A DNA stretch of 64,000 nt. It comes from Hyphomonadaceae bacterium. GTDB lineage: Bacteria > Pseudomonadota > Alphaproteobacteria > Caulobacterales > Hyphomonadaceae. Below, one piece after another: positions 1 through 7,764 of this stretch; the stretch's first letter is position 1, and every line of letters starts with the position of its first letter. The stretch lies in assembly GCA_024742355.1 (NCBI GenBank), contig JANSYM010000008.1:124001-188000 (forward strand), read 5' to 3'. The notes under the pieces are model-generated. The model worked only from the letters and a program-made list of their open reading frames with translations, did not search any database and was not told the origin of the DNA. Both the position numbers and the translations under genes were made by a program.

Positions 1-187
1 TGGGCTGCAATCATAGAAGTGGTTTCCAACGACGTTCGCACCTTATGGGTGCCACTCGCCCCAAATGGTCTGCCTTCATACCAAGCGCGCCCTGATCGTC
101 CCTGAGCCGAAGACAAGATCGCGTGATCGCGGTCTAGATACACATAAGAGCGCCATGGAGCCGCCGACATAGAGAGGACAATTTGAC
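1..187. other. upstream non-coding segment at window edge
   Basis: No gene could be supported here; it may contain the edge of a neighbour lying outside the window. The only structure seen is an imperfect inverted repeat at 116-135 (8-base arms, one G-U type mismatch, TGAT loop), about 50 bases before the start of the TPR gene. It could be a regulator site or chance. Confidence 0.4.
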
Positions 188-751
188 ATGAAACTCATTC
201 GAGCCATCGCTGGCATTGCCACCCTGGTGATGTTGTCTGGAACCGCAAACGCCCAATCCCTCGTGCTCGGCGACGGCCTTGCCCGGCAGTGTTATGTTGA
301 CGCCGTCAGCGGCAATCCGGGCAAGCAGCGCGCCATCGCAAGATGCAAGGCGGCGCTGCGAAATGTCGGCATGTCAAAACTCAATCGTGCCTCGACCTGG
401 GTCAATCTTGGCATTCTTCAGATGCGGTCCGGAGCTTATGAGGACTCTATGGTCTCCTATGATCGCTCTCTGGGGATCGCGCCCGACTCGCCGGAAGCCC
501 TGATCAATCGCGGGGCAGCGCTGATCTATCTGGGCCGAAATGACGAAGCCGTCGAAAACCTGACGCGTAGCATTGAGCTCGAGACCAAGAAACTCCCTGA
601 GGCCTTGTACAATCGCGCCCTCGCTTACGAAAAGCTCGAACAATACGAGTCTGCTTATTACGACTTGAGCCGCGCACTGGAGCTTCGCCCTGACTTCGAG
701 ACCGCCGCGCGCGCTCTGTCGCGCTACTCCGTTGAGGAAGTGGAAGACTGA
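188..751 (+). CDS. secreted TPR-repeat protein
   Basis: The 187-residue product starts with a clear signal peptide (hydrophobic residues 5-20, probable cleavage after ANA at 20-22), so it is exported to the periplasm or outer membrane. Residues about 68-170 form three tetratricopeptide-like helical hairpins (for example around NLGILQMRSGAYEDS and YNRALAYEKLEQYES), a fold that mediates protein-protein contacts and has no catalysis of its own. The ATG follows an AGAGAGGA purine stretch. It converges on a Tad minor-pilin gene cluster with 17 bases between stop codons. Tad systems include a TPR protein, TadD, but the opposite orientation and the lack of a lipobox make that link only a suggestion. 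Confidence 0.85.
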   Translation: MKLIRAIAGIATLVMLSGTANAQSLVLGDGLARQCYVDAVSGNPGKQRAIARCKAALRNVGMSKLNRASTWVNLGILQMRSGAYEDSMVSYDRSLGIAPDSPEALINRGAALIYLGRNDEAVENLTRSIELETKKLPEALYNRALAYEKLEQYESAYYDLSRALELRPDFETAARALSRYSVEEVED

Positions 752-768
752 ACCGCTCCAGCCTGAAT

Positions 769-1182
769 TCAGACGCGTGGCACCGAAACGTCGATATCGA
801 ACCGGGCTGTGAAAGACGGAAAAAACGGCACTTCGACCTCGTGATAATAGGTGCCTGAGATCGTGCCCAGCGCGGCGGTCCCCACTGTCGTGACATTATA
901 ATTGATCTCGACGGCGGCATTGGAATCAATCGTCTTGATGCGTGCATCTATATAATCCTGGATGGCGGCCTCATCGAGGCTGGTGTCCAGCAGGGCGGCG
1001 CGCGCCGCCTTGTTGATCGCCCACTGCACTGTGTTGCCCTTGTGCAGAGCAAGTCCGATTTGCAAGGCCATCAATACCATGGACATCAGCACCGGCGCGA
1101 TGAGCGCGAACTCAATCGCCGTCGCGCCTTCATCGCGGCGCAACACCCGCCATTGTGCCCTATCGAATGCGAACAGTTTCAT
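769..1182 (-). CDS. TadE-like pseudopilin
   Basis: A 137-residue protein with the TadE signature: a short basic leader, then GATAIEFALIAPVL at about 19-32, where a glycine precedes ATAIE so that Glu is at +5 of the processed form, followed by one hydrophobic helix. Type IVb pseudopilins of this kind are cut by a prepilin peptidase and take part in Tad/Flp pilus assembly in the inner membrane or periplasm. It is the last of three same-strand genes; its start lies 26 bases inside the previous coding region. No tad ATPase, secretin or prepilin peptidase is in the window, so function rests on family resemblance. Confidence 0.85.
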   Translation of the reverse strand: MKLFAFDRAQWRVLRRDEGATAIEFALIAPVLMSMVLMALQIGLALHKGNTVQWAINKAARAALLDTSLDEAAIQDYIDARIKTIDSNAAVEINYNVTTVGTAALGTISGTYYHEVEVPFFPSFTARFDIDVSVPRV

Positions 1183-1585
1183 CAGAATAATACCGTTTCT
1201 GGATCAGCAGGCCATCATAATAGGCGGCGACGACAATCTTCTTGAACGCATCCGGCTGGGTGCCGTCCGGACAGACATTGGTGCACACCGCGACGATTTC
1301 GCCGCAGGTACAGAACCGCTCGGTTTCAATGGTCGAGTGTTCGGGGCGCCGCGTCCAGGCATGGTCGATGACGGCGATGGCCGTGTCGGAATCCTGTCCA
1401 CCCATCAAGAAATAGTCCACTCCGCTTTTAACCGAAGAGGTCATGTCGGAGCGGGCATGGATATACATGCCAACATCCACCAGGCCCATGATCGCAAATG
1501 CGAGCACGGGGGCGATGAATCCGAATTCAATGCTGGCAATCGCATCGTCTTCACCGCGGCGTCTGTGCCGTCTTAATCTCCACAT
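1160..1585 (-). CDS. TadE/TadG-like minor pilin
   Basis: The 141-residue protein has an arginine-rich N terminus followed by IASIEFGFIAPVL and a hydrophobic helix, the same N-terminal arrangement as the TadE-like neighbour downstream. The C-terminal part contains four cysteines (FCTCGEIVAVCTNVC region), which could form disulfides after export. The ATG at 1585 has GGAG six bases upstream; a GTG one codon earlier at 1588 is less well placed. The TGA of the preceding gene ends immediately before that GTG, so the three genes are almost certainly co-transcribed and translationally coupled. Confidence 0.82.
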   Translation of the reverse strand: MWRLRRHRRRGEDDAIASIEFGFIAPVLAFAIMGLVDVGMYIHARSDMTSSVKSGVDYFLMGGQDSDTAIAVIDHAWTRRPEHSTIETERFCTCGEIVAVCTNVCPDGTQPDAFKKIVVAAYYDGLLIQKRYYSDETVRIR

Positions 1586-1588
1586 CAC

Positions 1589-2866
1589 TCACTCCAATAG
1601 TTTTACAAAGCCGGGCAATTGGGCGTTGGTGATGCCATAGGCATCGCAATCACCGGTCATGTTGGAACCGCCAGTAAGATCGATCCTGAAGGCGACAATC
1701 TGCAGGCAGCCATCCTGCCCGGTGAAGTCGCCGGCATAGGTGACATCACCGGCAGCCGCGTACAGCGTGCCGGTCAGCAATGAATCTGCCGTGCCATTGA
1801 AAATGTACTCTGAAGAGCTGTCACTGCGATCACCAAAGAACAGAATGCCCGCATAGGGTCCCGTCGTCGGCGCGGTCAGGTTGACAGTGGACGTTCCGCG
1901 AAAACCGAGATCGGCCCCGCCGGTCAGGTAGAAAGTCACATCCGTGCCAGTGACATCGGCATTCGCCGCCGTCGACAGGCTTTGTCCATCAATGATGTAG
2001 ATCCCGGGTTCGAAATGCACCGTCTTGCGCAAATCCAGGCCATTGCAGAATTTCCGAATTCCGGTCGGCCCGGCCGAGAAAGTCACCGTTTCATTGCCCC
2101 GCATCGCCTGGCGCTCCGAATTTGTAAGATTGCGACATGGCCCGGACGTGCTCGGCTCGGGCAGAGCGGCAAAAGGATCGTCGGCCTGGAAAAGGTCGGT
2201 GCGCGGCGCTGGACAGGTGGCCAGCGTGATGGTGCTGGTTGAGCCGTCTTGCTCGAACCCGCCTGCGGAATTGGCGCAGTCAATCGACACGTCGGCCTGA
2301 CCACGCAGTGAAAACCCGTCTGTTGCCAGCGAATTCGACATGAACTCGCACCCGGTCACGTCGACATGTGAGGAGCCCGAAATATCCAGCGCCGCGCTGC
2401 CAATCCGGTCGAGCGCCAGGATGCACACATCCACAGATGGCGAAAACCCAGCGACCGAACGGACGTTGCGGAACTGATCGGTGCTCGAGAAGATCATCGA
2501 GAAGACGCGCGGGGCATTGTAGTTGATGGTCACCTCGATATCGCGCGGCGTCTGAAACGCGCCGCTGGTGGGCGGCGATACCGGCGTCACCGTCGCCAGA
2601 TTGGCAATCGTGAAACCAAGCTCTTCGGCTTCCTTTTTCGCCTCCGCCTTGGCGACGTCGACTGTCTCCCCATTGCGCAATGCCACCGCGCCAGCATAAG
2701 CCGACACATCCGCCGCCATCTGCGCTTCTTCCTGCAGGTGATACCAATAGCCCGTCTCGACTCCGAGCCCGACCACGCCGATCAGACCGAGAGAGATCAA
2801 GGCGGTCATGGTGGAAACGCTGCCGCGTTCCGCACGTCCCGTGTGCTTGTGAATAATCCGTCCCAT
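1589..2866 (-). CDS. TadG-like Flp pilus assembly protein
   Basis: The 425-residue product starts with a basic segment and one hydrophobic helix (about 16-40), followed by the typical TadG-like stretch with a YHLQEEAQMAADVSAYAGA motif. The rest is a long extracytoplasmic beta-rich region with tandem Gly/Thr/Ser-rich segments (about 150-410). Family: Tad N-terminal domain proteins that anchor or organise Flp pili. It is the first of three co-directional genes and begins with GAG close to the ATG. Unlike the two downstream genes it lacks the Glu at +5, which is usual for TadG and argues against a processed pilin. Its adhesin-like C-terminal region could face the surface. Confidence 0.82.
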   Translation of the reverse strand: MGRIIHKHTGRAERGSVSTMTALISLGLIGVVGLGVETGYWYHLQEEAQMAADVSAYAGAVALRNGETVDVAKAEAKKEAEELGFTIANLATVTPVSPPTSGAFQTPRDIEVTINYNAPRVFSMIFSSTDQFRNVRSVAGFSPSVDVCILALDRIGSAALDISGSSHVDVTGCEFMSNSLATDGFSLRGQADVSIDCANSAGGFEQDGSTSTITLATCPAPRTDLFQADDPFAALPEPSTSGPCRNLTNSERQAMRGNETVTFSAGPTGIRKFCNGLDLRKTVHFEPGIYIIDGQSLSTAANADVTGTDVTFYLTGGADLGFRGTSTVNLTAPTTGPYAGILFFGDRSDSSSEYIFNGTADSLLTGTLYAAAGDVTYAGDFTGQDGCLQIVAFRIDLTGGSNMTGDCDAYGITNAQLPGFVKLLE

Positions 2867-3073
2867 TCACTCGGCGCTAAAATTTCCGCGTGAACGATTT
2901 TTATGTGTGAATGGTGAAAACGAGCGGATTAAGTATACCCTGAGGCCAAGACCCGCGCCGCGCCGTGCAATTGCGGCTGACACGGAAGGGTAAACAGCGA
3001 CCTGACCAAAGAATCGACTGTTAACTGCGCCGCAGTGATTTTTCCCCTCTGAAGCGAATTATTCGGCGAAGTC
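2867..3073. other. intergenic region upstream of tad-like genes
   Basis: This 207-base gap should hold the promoter for the three minus-strand pilin genes. A GAATC (GANTC methylation-type) site at 3011-3015 and a GTTAAC palindrome at 3020-3025, which contains the TTAAC half-site typical of CtrA targets in Caulobacterales, are visible. No confident -35/-10 pair or terminator was found. Confidence 0.4.
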
Positions 3074-3442
3074 TTAATCGGCCAGCGCGGCTTTTGCGGC
3101 CAGAAAAGCCGTCCGCACAATCCGCTCCTCATTCTGGAGCAAAACGTCCGACATAGGCGACACAATAGCGGTTTCGCCCATCACCGGCGGACAGCGCGGA
3201 CTGACAACAACTTGCGACAGACACAGGCCCTGTCCGTCTTCATCGCCGGTGGCCAGGCGCAGTACGGGCACGATGCCAAAATGAGAATTGCTGAACACAT
3301 TGAAGCGGACAATTCGCGAGCTGGCGACGCTGTCATCGATGCCAACATCATTGAGGCTCAGAAAGCCGCGCAGACATTGCATCTCTGCGCTACAAATCTC
3401 GCGGAGGGTCGCGAGCTCAACGATGGCTGCCCCGTCATCCAT
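3074..3442 (-). CDS. hypothetical protein downstream of acyl-CoA dehydrogenase
   Basis: I do not recognise this 122-residue protein. It starts 39 bases after the stop of the acyl-CoA dehydrogenase on the same strand and could be the distal gene of that transcript. It has no signal peptide, membrane helix or repeat. The C-terminal third is moderately hydrophobic and ends in an Ala-rich helix (TAFLAAKAALAD). There is no good Shine-Dalgarno sequence before the ATG, and an opposite-strand frame is also open, so it may be real or spurious. Ala/Val-rich composition and full use of the gap favour a real gene. Confidence 0.45.
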   Translation of the reverse strand: MDDGAAIVELATLREICSAEMQCLRGFLSLNDVGIDDSVASSRIVRFNVFSNSHFGIVPVLRLATGDEDGQGLCLSQVVVSPRCPPVMGETAIVSPMSDVLLQNEERIVRTAFLAAKAALAD

Positions 3443-3481
3443 GGGTGATGGCGTACAGGGATTCGGGTGCGGGGTTGAGGC

Positions 3482-4621
3482 CTATCGCTTCAACATGTCC
3501 CGGCTGACAATCACGCGCATGATTTCATTGGTGCCTTCCAGGATCTGGTGGACCCGCAGGTCGCGGACAATCTGTTCGACGCCATATTCGGAGAGATAGC
3601 CATAGCCACCATGGATTTGTAGCGCGTCATTGGCAATCTTGAACCCGGTATCAGTGACAAAGCGCTTGGCCATGGCGCACCAGCGCGTGGCGTCGGGCGC
3701 TTTGGCATCGAGCTTCGCAGCCGCTTCATAGAGCATGACGCGGGCGGCCTGAAGCTCGGTCTCCATGTCGGCGAGCTTGAACTGCGTCGCCTGGAAATTG
3801 GCGATGGGCTGGCCGAATTGTTGGCGTTCCTTGGCATAGTCCAGCGCCTTGTCGAGCGCACGCTGCGCGCCGCCAAGCGAGCAGGCAGCGATATTCAGGC
3901 GACCGCCATCGAGCCCCGCCATGGCGAACTTGAAACCGTGACCTTCATCGCCAATGCGGTTGGCTTTTGGCACCCGTACATCGTCGAGCAGAACCTGACG
4001 GGTTGGTTGCGATTTCCACCCCATCTTCTTTTCATCGCTGCCAAAGCTGAGGCCCGGCGTGCCGATCGGAATGATAAAGGCTGAGACGCCGCGCGCGCCG
4101 TCATCCGACGTTTTGGCCATCAGCACATAGACGTCACTCGTACCGGCGCCGGAGATGAATTGCTTGGAGCCATTCAGCACATACTCGTCGCCATCGAGCA
4201 CCGCCGTGGTTTTCATTGCCGCCGCATCAGAACCGGAGCCAGGCTCAGTCAGGCAATAGGAGGCGATCAGGTCCATACTGGTGAGCTTTGGCAGCCACTC
4301 TTTTCGTTGGGCATCGGAGCCGAACCGATCAACCATCCAGCTGGCCATGTTGTGGATGGATATGAACGCGGCGGTCGACACATCTCCATAAGATAACTGT
4401 TCGAAGATCAAGGCCGCGTCGAGGCGGCCGAGCGCCGAACCGCCGACATCTTCACCGACATAAATTCCAGCAAAGCCGAGACCGGCCGTTTCCTTGATCA
4501 CATCGACGGGAAAGTGGCTGGTCTCATCCCATTCAGATGTATGCGGCGCGAGCCGGTCTGCGGCGAAGCGCTTTGCCATGTCCTGAATCATGATTTGCTC
4601 TTCGCTCAATCGTGTGGTCAT
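3482..4621 (-). CDS. acyl-CoA dehydrogenase, isobutyryl-CoA type
   Basis: A full-length 379-residue FAD-dependent acyl-CoA dehydrogenase that would oxidise an acyl-CoA to its 2,3-enoyl form and pass electrons to electron-transfer flavoprotein. Visible family motifs are YCLTEPGSGSDAA (flavin/substrate contact), the helical C-terminal domain with QQFGQPIANFQATQFKLADM, the HGGYGY motif, and ILEGTNEIM near the end, where Glu362 is the expected catalytic base. The overall sequence pattern resembles isobutyryl-CoA dehydrogenases of valine catabolism, although branched- and short-chain members are hard to separate by eye. A 3-hydroxyisobutyrate-dehydrogenase homologue lies 5 kb away at 9402, which weakly supports that assignment. 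Confidence 0.85.
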   Translation of the reverse strand: MTTRLSEEQIMIQDMAKRFAADRLAPHTSEWDETSHFPVDVIKETAGLGFAGIYVGEDVGGSALGRLDAALIFEQLSYGDVSTAAFISIHNMASWMVDRFGSDAQRKEWLPKLTSMDLIASYCLTEPGSGSDAAAMKTTAVLDGDEYVLNGSKQFISGAGTSDVYVLMAKTSDDGARGVSAFIIPIGTPGLSFGSDEKKMGWKSQPTRQVLLDDVRVPKANRIGDEGHGFKFAMAGLDGGRLNIAACSLGGAQRALDKALDYAKERQQFGQPIANFQATQFKLADMETELQAARVMLYEAAAKLDAKAPDATRWCAMAKRFVTDTGFKIANDALQIHGGYGYLSEYGVEQIVRDLRVHQILEGTNEIMRVIVSRDMLKR

Positions 4622-4683
4622 CGGAAATTGCCTCGTCTATGCTCAATCTGGCGGAAGCAATGCCATAGGAGAAATCTGCGTCA

Positions 4684-5256
4684 ATGTCTGATCTTCCGGA
4701 AGGATATTCCATCACGCTGGCGGAGATGGATGACATTCCTGCGCTAATCTCCGTGGACAAGGCTGCTTCTGCCCTCTTCGAACCAACCGGTTTGCTGACC
4801 GATGAGGCCTTGCAGGATCACGTCCCCTCGGACGTGCTTGATATCGAGATCCCACTGGGCAACGTTTTTGTTGCGCGCAATCAACATGACTGGGCGGTTG
4901 GGTTCGCGCTCATCCGACCCAGAGGCAGCGGATTGTATCTCGACCAGGTGAGCGTGCATCCCGATCATGGTCAGAAGGGTCTGGGCCGCGCGTTGGTTAT
5001 CCGTACGCTAGCCGAAGCAGAACATCGCAAGCTGCCGCATGTCAGCCTGTCGACCTTTCGGGATCTACCATGGAATGGTCCCTTCTACGCGTCGATGGGG
5101 TTTCGCGAGATATCGCGCCAACAACTCGAGCCATACATGATCGAAATCGAAGAGGCGCAGAAGCCATTCATGGATATCACCAAGCGCTGCTTCATGCGGC
5201 GGAAAGTCCGTCGTAGCCTGTTTCGATTTGGCATTCGCCGTTCGGAACGCGACTGA
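4684..5256 (+). CDS. GNAT family N-acetyltransferase
   Basis: A 190-residue acetyl-CoA-dependent acyltransferase of the GNAT fold. The acetyl-CoA pyrophosphate-binding motif A is visible as VSVHPDHGQKGLGRALV at about 92-108, preceded by the usual hydrophobic beta-strand and followed by a strand ending in FYASMGFRE, the typical motif B end. The C terminus carries an Arg-rich tail (RRKVRRSLFRFGIRRSERD) that may bind nucleic acid or be incidental. The substrate cannot be predicted. It is divergent from the acyl-CoA dehydrogenase and 64 bases upstream of hemB on the same strand. AGGAG lies about 12 bases before the ATG. Confidence 0.85.
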   Translation: MSDLPEGYSITLAEMDDIPALISVDKAASALFEPTGLLTDEALQDHVPSDVLDIEIPLGNVFVARNQHDWAVGFALIRPRGSGLYLDQVSVHPDHGQKGLGRALVIRTLAEAEHRKLPHVSLSTFRDLPWNGPFYASMGFREISRQQLEPYMIEIEEAQKPFMDITKRCFMRRKVRRSLFRFGIRRSERD

Positions 5257-5320
5257 GCCCGCGACAGATTGCAACTCATCAGGCGTTGATCCGGGGCGGC
5301 TGGGCCGTTATCGCCAAAGC

Positions 5321-6322
5321 ATGACGACACCATTTTCGCAAACCTTTCCCGCCACGCGTCTGCGTCGCCTGCGCCAGTCCGGCTGGATTCGCGGCCTGAC
5401 CGCGGAAAATGTCCTGACTCCGTCAGACCTGATCTGGTCCATGGTGGTGCACGATGGCGAGGATCCACGCATTCCGGTCGCGGCGATGCCGGGCCTGGAA
5501 CGCCTGAACGTCGCCGAGGCTGCAAAGGCGGCGAAACGGGCCGCCACGCTCGGCATTCCGGCAATCGCGATCTTCCCGCATATCAACCCGGCCCATAAGG
5601 ACGAGGATGGCAGCGAAAGCCTCAACCCGGATGGCCTCGTCCCGACCGTCATCAAGGCGATGAAGGATGCTGCACCTGAGGTTGGCGTGATCTGCGATGT
5701 CGCACTCGACCCGTTCACGAGCCATGGCCATGACGGCCTGATTGATGAAGCCGGCTATGTGCTGAATGATGAGACCACGGCCGTGTTGCTGGAGCAGGCA
5801 TTGGTTCAGGCCGAAGCGGGCGCAGATGTGGTCGCGCCGTCAGACATGATGGATGGCCGCATTGGTGCGATCCGGTCGGCGCTGGAAGAAAGCGGCTTCA
5901 CCAACACGATGATCCTGTCCTATGCGGCGAAATATGCGAGCGGCTTCTATGGCCCCTATCGCGAGGCGATTGGCTCGGCGACCGCACTCATCGGCGACAA
6001 GAAAACCTATCAACAAGATCCTGCGAATACGGACGAAGCCCTGCGAGAGGTCGCCATGGACCTGCAGGAAGGCGCGGACATGGTCATGGTCAAGCCTGGC
6101 CTGCCCTATCTCGACATTGTCCGGCGGGTCTCGGAAACATTTGCGGTTCCGACTTTCGCATTCCAGGTGTCCGGCGAATATGCAATGATCCAGGCCGCCG
6201 CCCAGAATGGCTGGATCGATGGCGAGCGCGTGATGATGGAGACGCTGCTCAGCTTCAAGCGCGCGGGCGCCAGCGGGATCATCACTTATTTTGCCGAGAC
6301 CGCAGCGCAGAAACTCGGATAG
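5321..6322 (+). CDS. hemB: delta-aminolevulinic acid dehydratase (porphobilinogen synthase)
   Basis: HemB condenses two 5-aminolevulinate molecules into porphobilinogen in heme biosynthesis. The 333-residue chain has the two Schiff-base lysines in SYAAKYASGF (Lys204) and MVMVKPGLPY (Lys258). The active-site metal loop reads DVALDPFTSHGHDG, with Asp in place of the cysteine triad of zinc enzymes, so this is the magnesium-type enzyme common in alphaproteobacteria and pseudomonads. The ATG at 5321 is chosen because homologues begin with a short segment ahead of RLRRLRQSGWIR; an in-frame upstream start at 5228 would overlap the GNAT gene and add an unrelated 31-residue leader. Confidence 0.96.
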   Translation: MTTPFSQTFPATRLRRLRQSGWIRGLTAENVLTPSDLIWSMVVHDGEDPRIPVAAMPGLERLNVAEAAKAAKRAATLGIPAIAIFPHINPAHKDEDGSESLNPDGLVPTVIKAMKDAAPEVGVICDVALDPFTSHGHDGLIDEAGYVLNDETTAVLLEQALVQAEAGADVVAPSDMMDGRIGAIRSALEESGFTNTMILSYAAKYASGFYGPYREAIGSATALIGDKKTYQQDPANTDEALREVAMDLQEGADMVMVKPGLPYLDIVRRVSETFAVPTFAFQVSGEYAMIQAAAQNGWIDGERVMMETLLSFKRAGASGIITYFAETAAQKLG

Positions 6323-6390
6323 CCGGCTCCAGGTACAGTTCATACGCGTGGCGATTAATGCTACACAGCGCTTAGTCGACGGAGGCCTCA

Positions 6391-6786
6391 TTGACCGCAC
6401 CAGATAATGTCATCGCCCGAAAACTGGCCAATGCGCTGATGAAAGACGCCGAGATCGGTGACACGACCGCACTGGCCCTTGGCCCAGGCGGACGGCTTGG
6501 CACGGCTGCGGTGAAGAAACTGATGGGCGGGCTGTGGGTTGGCGGCACGGTCTACCTCACTGAAGACGCGGTCGAGTTTCATCCCAATGGCCTGAACAGA
6601 GCGGTGCACAAGGATCCGGATTCGCTCAGCGTCGTGCTGCCGCTGCGCGGCGTAACGTCGGTTGAAATGCGGCAAGGCATCCTGACCCCGATCATCGACA
6701 TCAAAACAGCGATCGGCACGCTTTCCGTACGTTGTTTCGGGGCCAAGGGTTTCGCCGAAAAGATCGAAACGGTGCGCGCGGGTTAA
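6391..6786 (+). CDS. conserved hypothetical protein, possible PH/GRAM-like fold
   Basis: A 131-residue soluble protein starting at TTG, chosen because a strong GGAGG lies four bases upstream at 6382-6386. Residues about 35-125 alternate short beta-strands (GTVYLTEDAVEFHPNG, VVLPLRGVTSVEM, IDIKTAIGTLSVRCFG) and end in a helix, a pattern reminiscent of GRAM/PH-like domains; this is a fold guess only. No catalytic motif is present. It follows hemB by 68 bases and may share its transcript. Its stop codon overlaps the stop of the convergent 2H-phosphoesterase gene in a TTAA palindrome. Confidence 0.7.
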   Translation: MTAPDNVIARKLANALMKDAEIGDTTALALGPGGRLGTAAVKKLMGGLWVGGTVYLTEDAVEFHPNGLNRAVHKDPDSLSVVLPLRGVTSVEMRQGILTPIIDIKTAIGTLSVRCFGAKGFAEKIETVRAG

Positions 6787-7313
6787 GCCGCTGCTGCAAG
6801 AGCGTGCGTGGAAATCTGGCGCCATTTGCGGACGTCATCATGGGTCTCAACGGGAAGCGGGATGTGCATGGCGACAAGGCGATCAAACCGCACCGGGTGG
6901 TCGAGCAAGGCAGCTATCTCATTATCCATCGAAACGCGACCCACGGGTGAACCATAGCACAGGCTGATATGCGGATCGAAGGTGCGTCCGAGGCGAAATC
7001 CCGGGACAGATTCCAACGCCTGACGGCCAGCCATGAGCGCCGGCGAGGTGCGGAATCTGATGAACAGGGACATGGTGAACTGATCAGTTTGATCGATTTC
7101 CTTAGGCTCGAGCATCAGCCCGGCAAGCGCATCGAGAACACGATCGATGCGCGGCGGATCGCCGCGAACTGCGCCCAGGGTTAAATGCGGCGAAAAGCTC
7201 GGCGCATTCTGATCGGCTGCAAGCGCGTCAATAACAGATTGAAAGCGCGTCGCATCCGCTGCCCACGGGACCAGCCAGTAAAGGGTTTCTGCGCGCTGTG
7301 TCACGCGTCCCAA
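6783..7313 (-). CDS. 2H phosphoesterase (RNA 2',3'-cyclic phosphodiesterase/LigT-like)
   Basis: The 176-residue protein has two H-x-[ST] motifs, SPHLTLGAV at about 40-48 and DPHISLCYG in the middle of the chain, the duplicated catalytic histidine signature of the 2H superfamily (LigT, cyclic phosphodiesterases). These enzymes hydrolyse 2',3'-cyclic phosphates on RNA or nucleotides. The plant-type cyclic nucleotide phosphodiesterase branch fits the length better than LigT proper. The start codon overlaps the end of the upstream DUF1801 gene by 13 bases, implying translational coupling, and the 3' end overlaps the convergent gene by four bases. Its natural substrate is unknown. Confidence 0.8.
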   Translation of the reverse strand: MGRVTQRAETLYWLVPWAADATRFQSVIDALAADQNAPSFSPHLTLGAVRGDPPRIDRVLDALAGLMLEPKEIDQTDQFTMSLFIRFRTSPALMAGRQALESVPGFRLGRTFDPHISLCYGSPVGRVSMDNEIAALLDHPVRFDRLVAMHIPLPVETHDDVRKWRQISTHALAAAA

Positions 7314-7741
7314 GTTTCGTAATTTTCGCGCACATAGGCGACGCCATCGCGCACGATTTCCTCGAGCACGTCCATGTCCACGTCTGCCAGTTTGTTTATG
7401 TACAGACAGGACTTGCCGAGCTTGTGTTTGCCGAGCCGCGCGAGCTTTTCCTGCATCGCTTCGGAGCGATAGCCGGGCATAATATACATGACGAGGTTGG
7501 CCTTGCGCGGGCTGAACCCGGTCATCAGCATGTCGCCTTCTCGCCCGCTTTCATACTTGTAGTGATAGCGCCCATAGCCGATCAGACTCGGGCCCCACAT
7601 TTTCGGCTTCAGCCCGGTGACCCGACCGAAGAACTCCAGCAGCGTCTCTGCATCCGCGCGCTTTTTATCGGGCTCAACCGCGGCGACGAAGTCTCTCGGA
7701 TCAACCTCGGTCGGTTTCGTCTTGTTATCTGCATTGGCCAT
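7301..7741 (-). CDS. DUF1801 domain protein
   Basis: A 146-residue soluble protein with the DUF1801/YdhG-like pattern: an N-terminal helix, EFFGRVTGLKPKMWGPSLIGYGRYHYKY, then FSPRKANLVMYIMPGY and a C-terminal helical end. The fold is related to a small alpha/beta domain of unknown biochemical activity found across bacteria. It overlaps the downstream 2H-phosphoesterase gene and starts only 23 bases after the DUF389 gene on the same strand, so the four genes from 9401 down to 6783 may form one transcript. No catalytic residues can be assigned. Confidence 0.85.
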   Translation of the reverse strand: MANADNKTKPTEVDPRDFVAAVEPDKKRADAETLLEFFGRVTGLKPKMWGPSLIGYGRYHYKYESGREGDMLMTGFSPRKANLVMYIMPGYRSEAMQEKLARLGKHKLGKSCLYINKLADVDMDVLEEIVRDGVAYVRENYETWDA

Positions 7742-7764
7742 TCTTCATCCTCCCATACCGAGTC

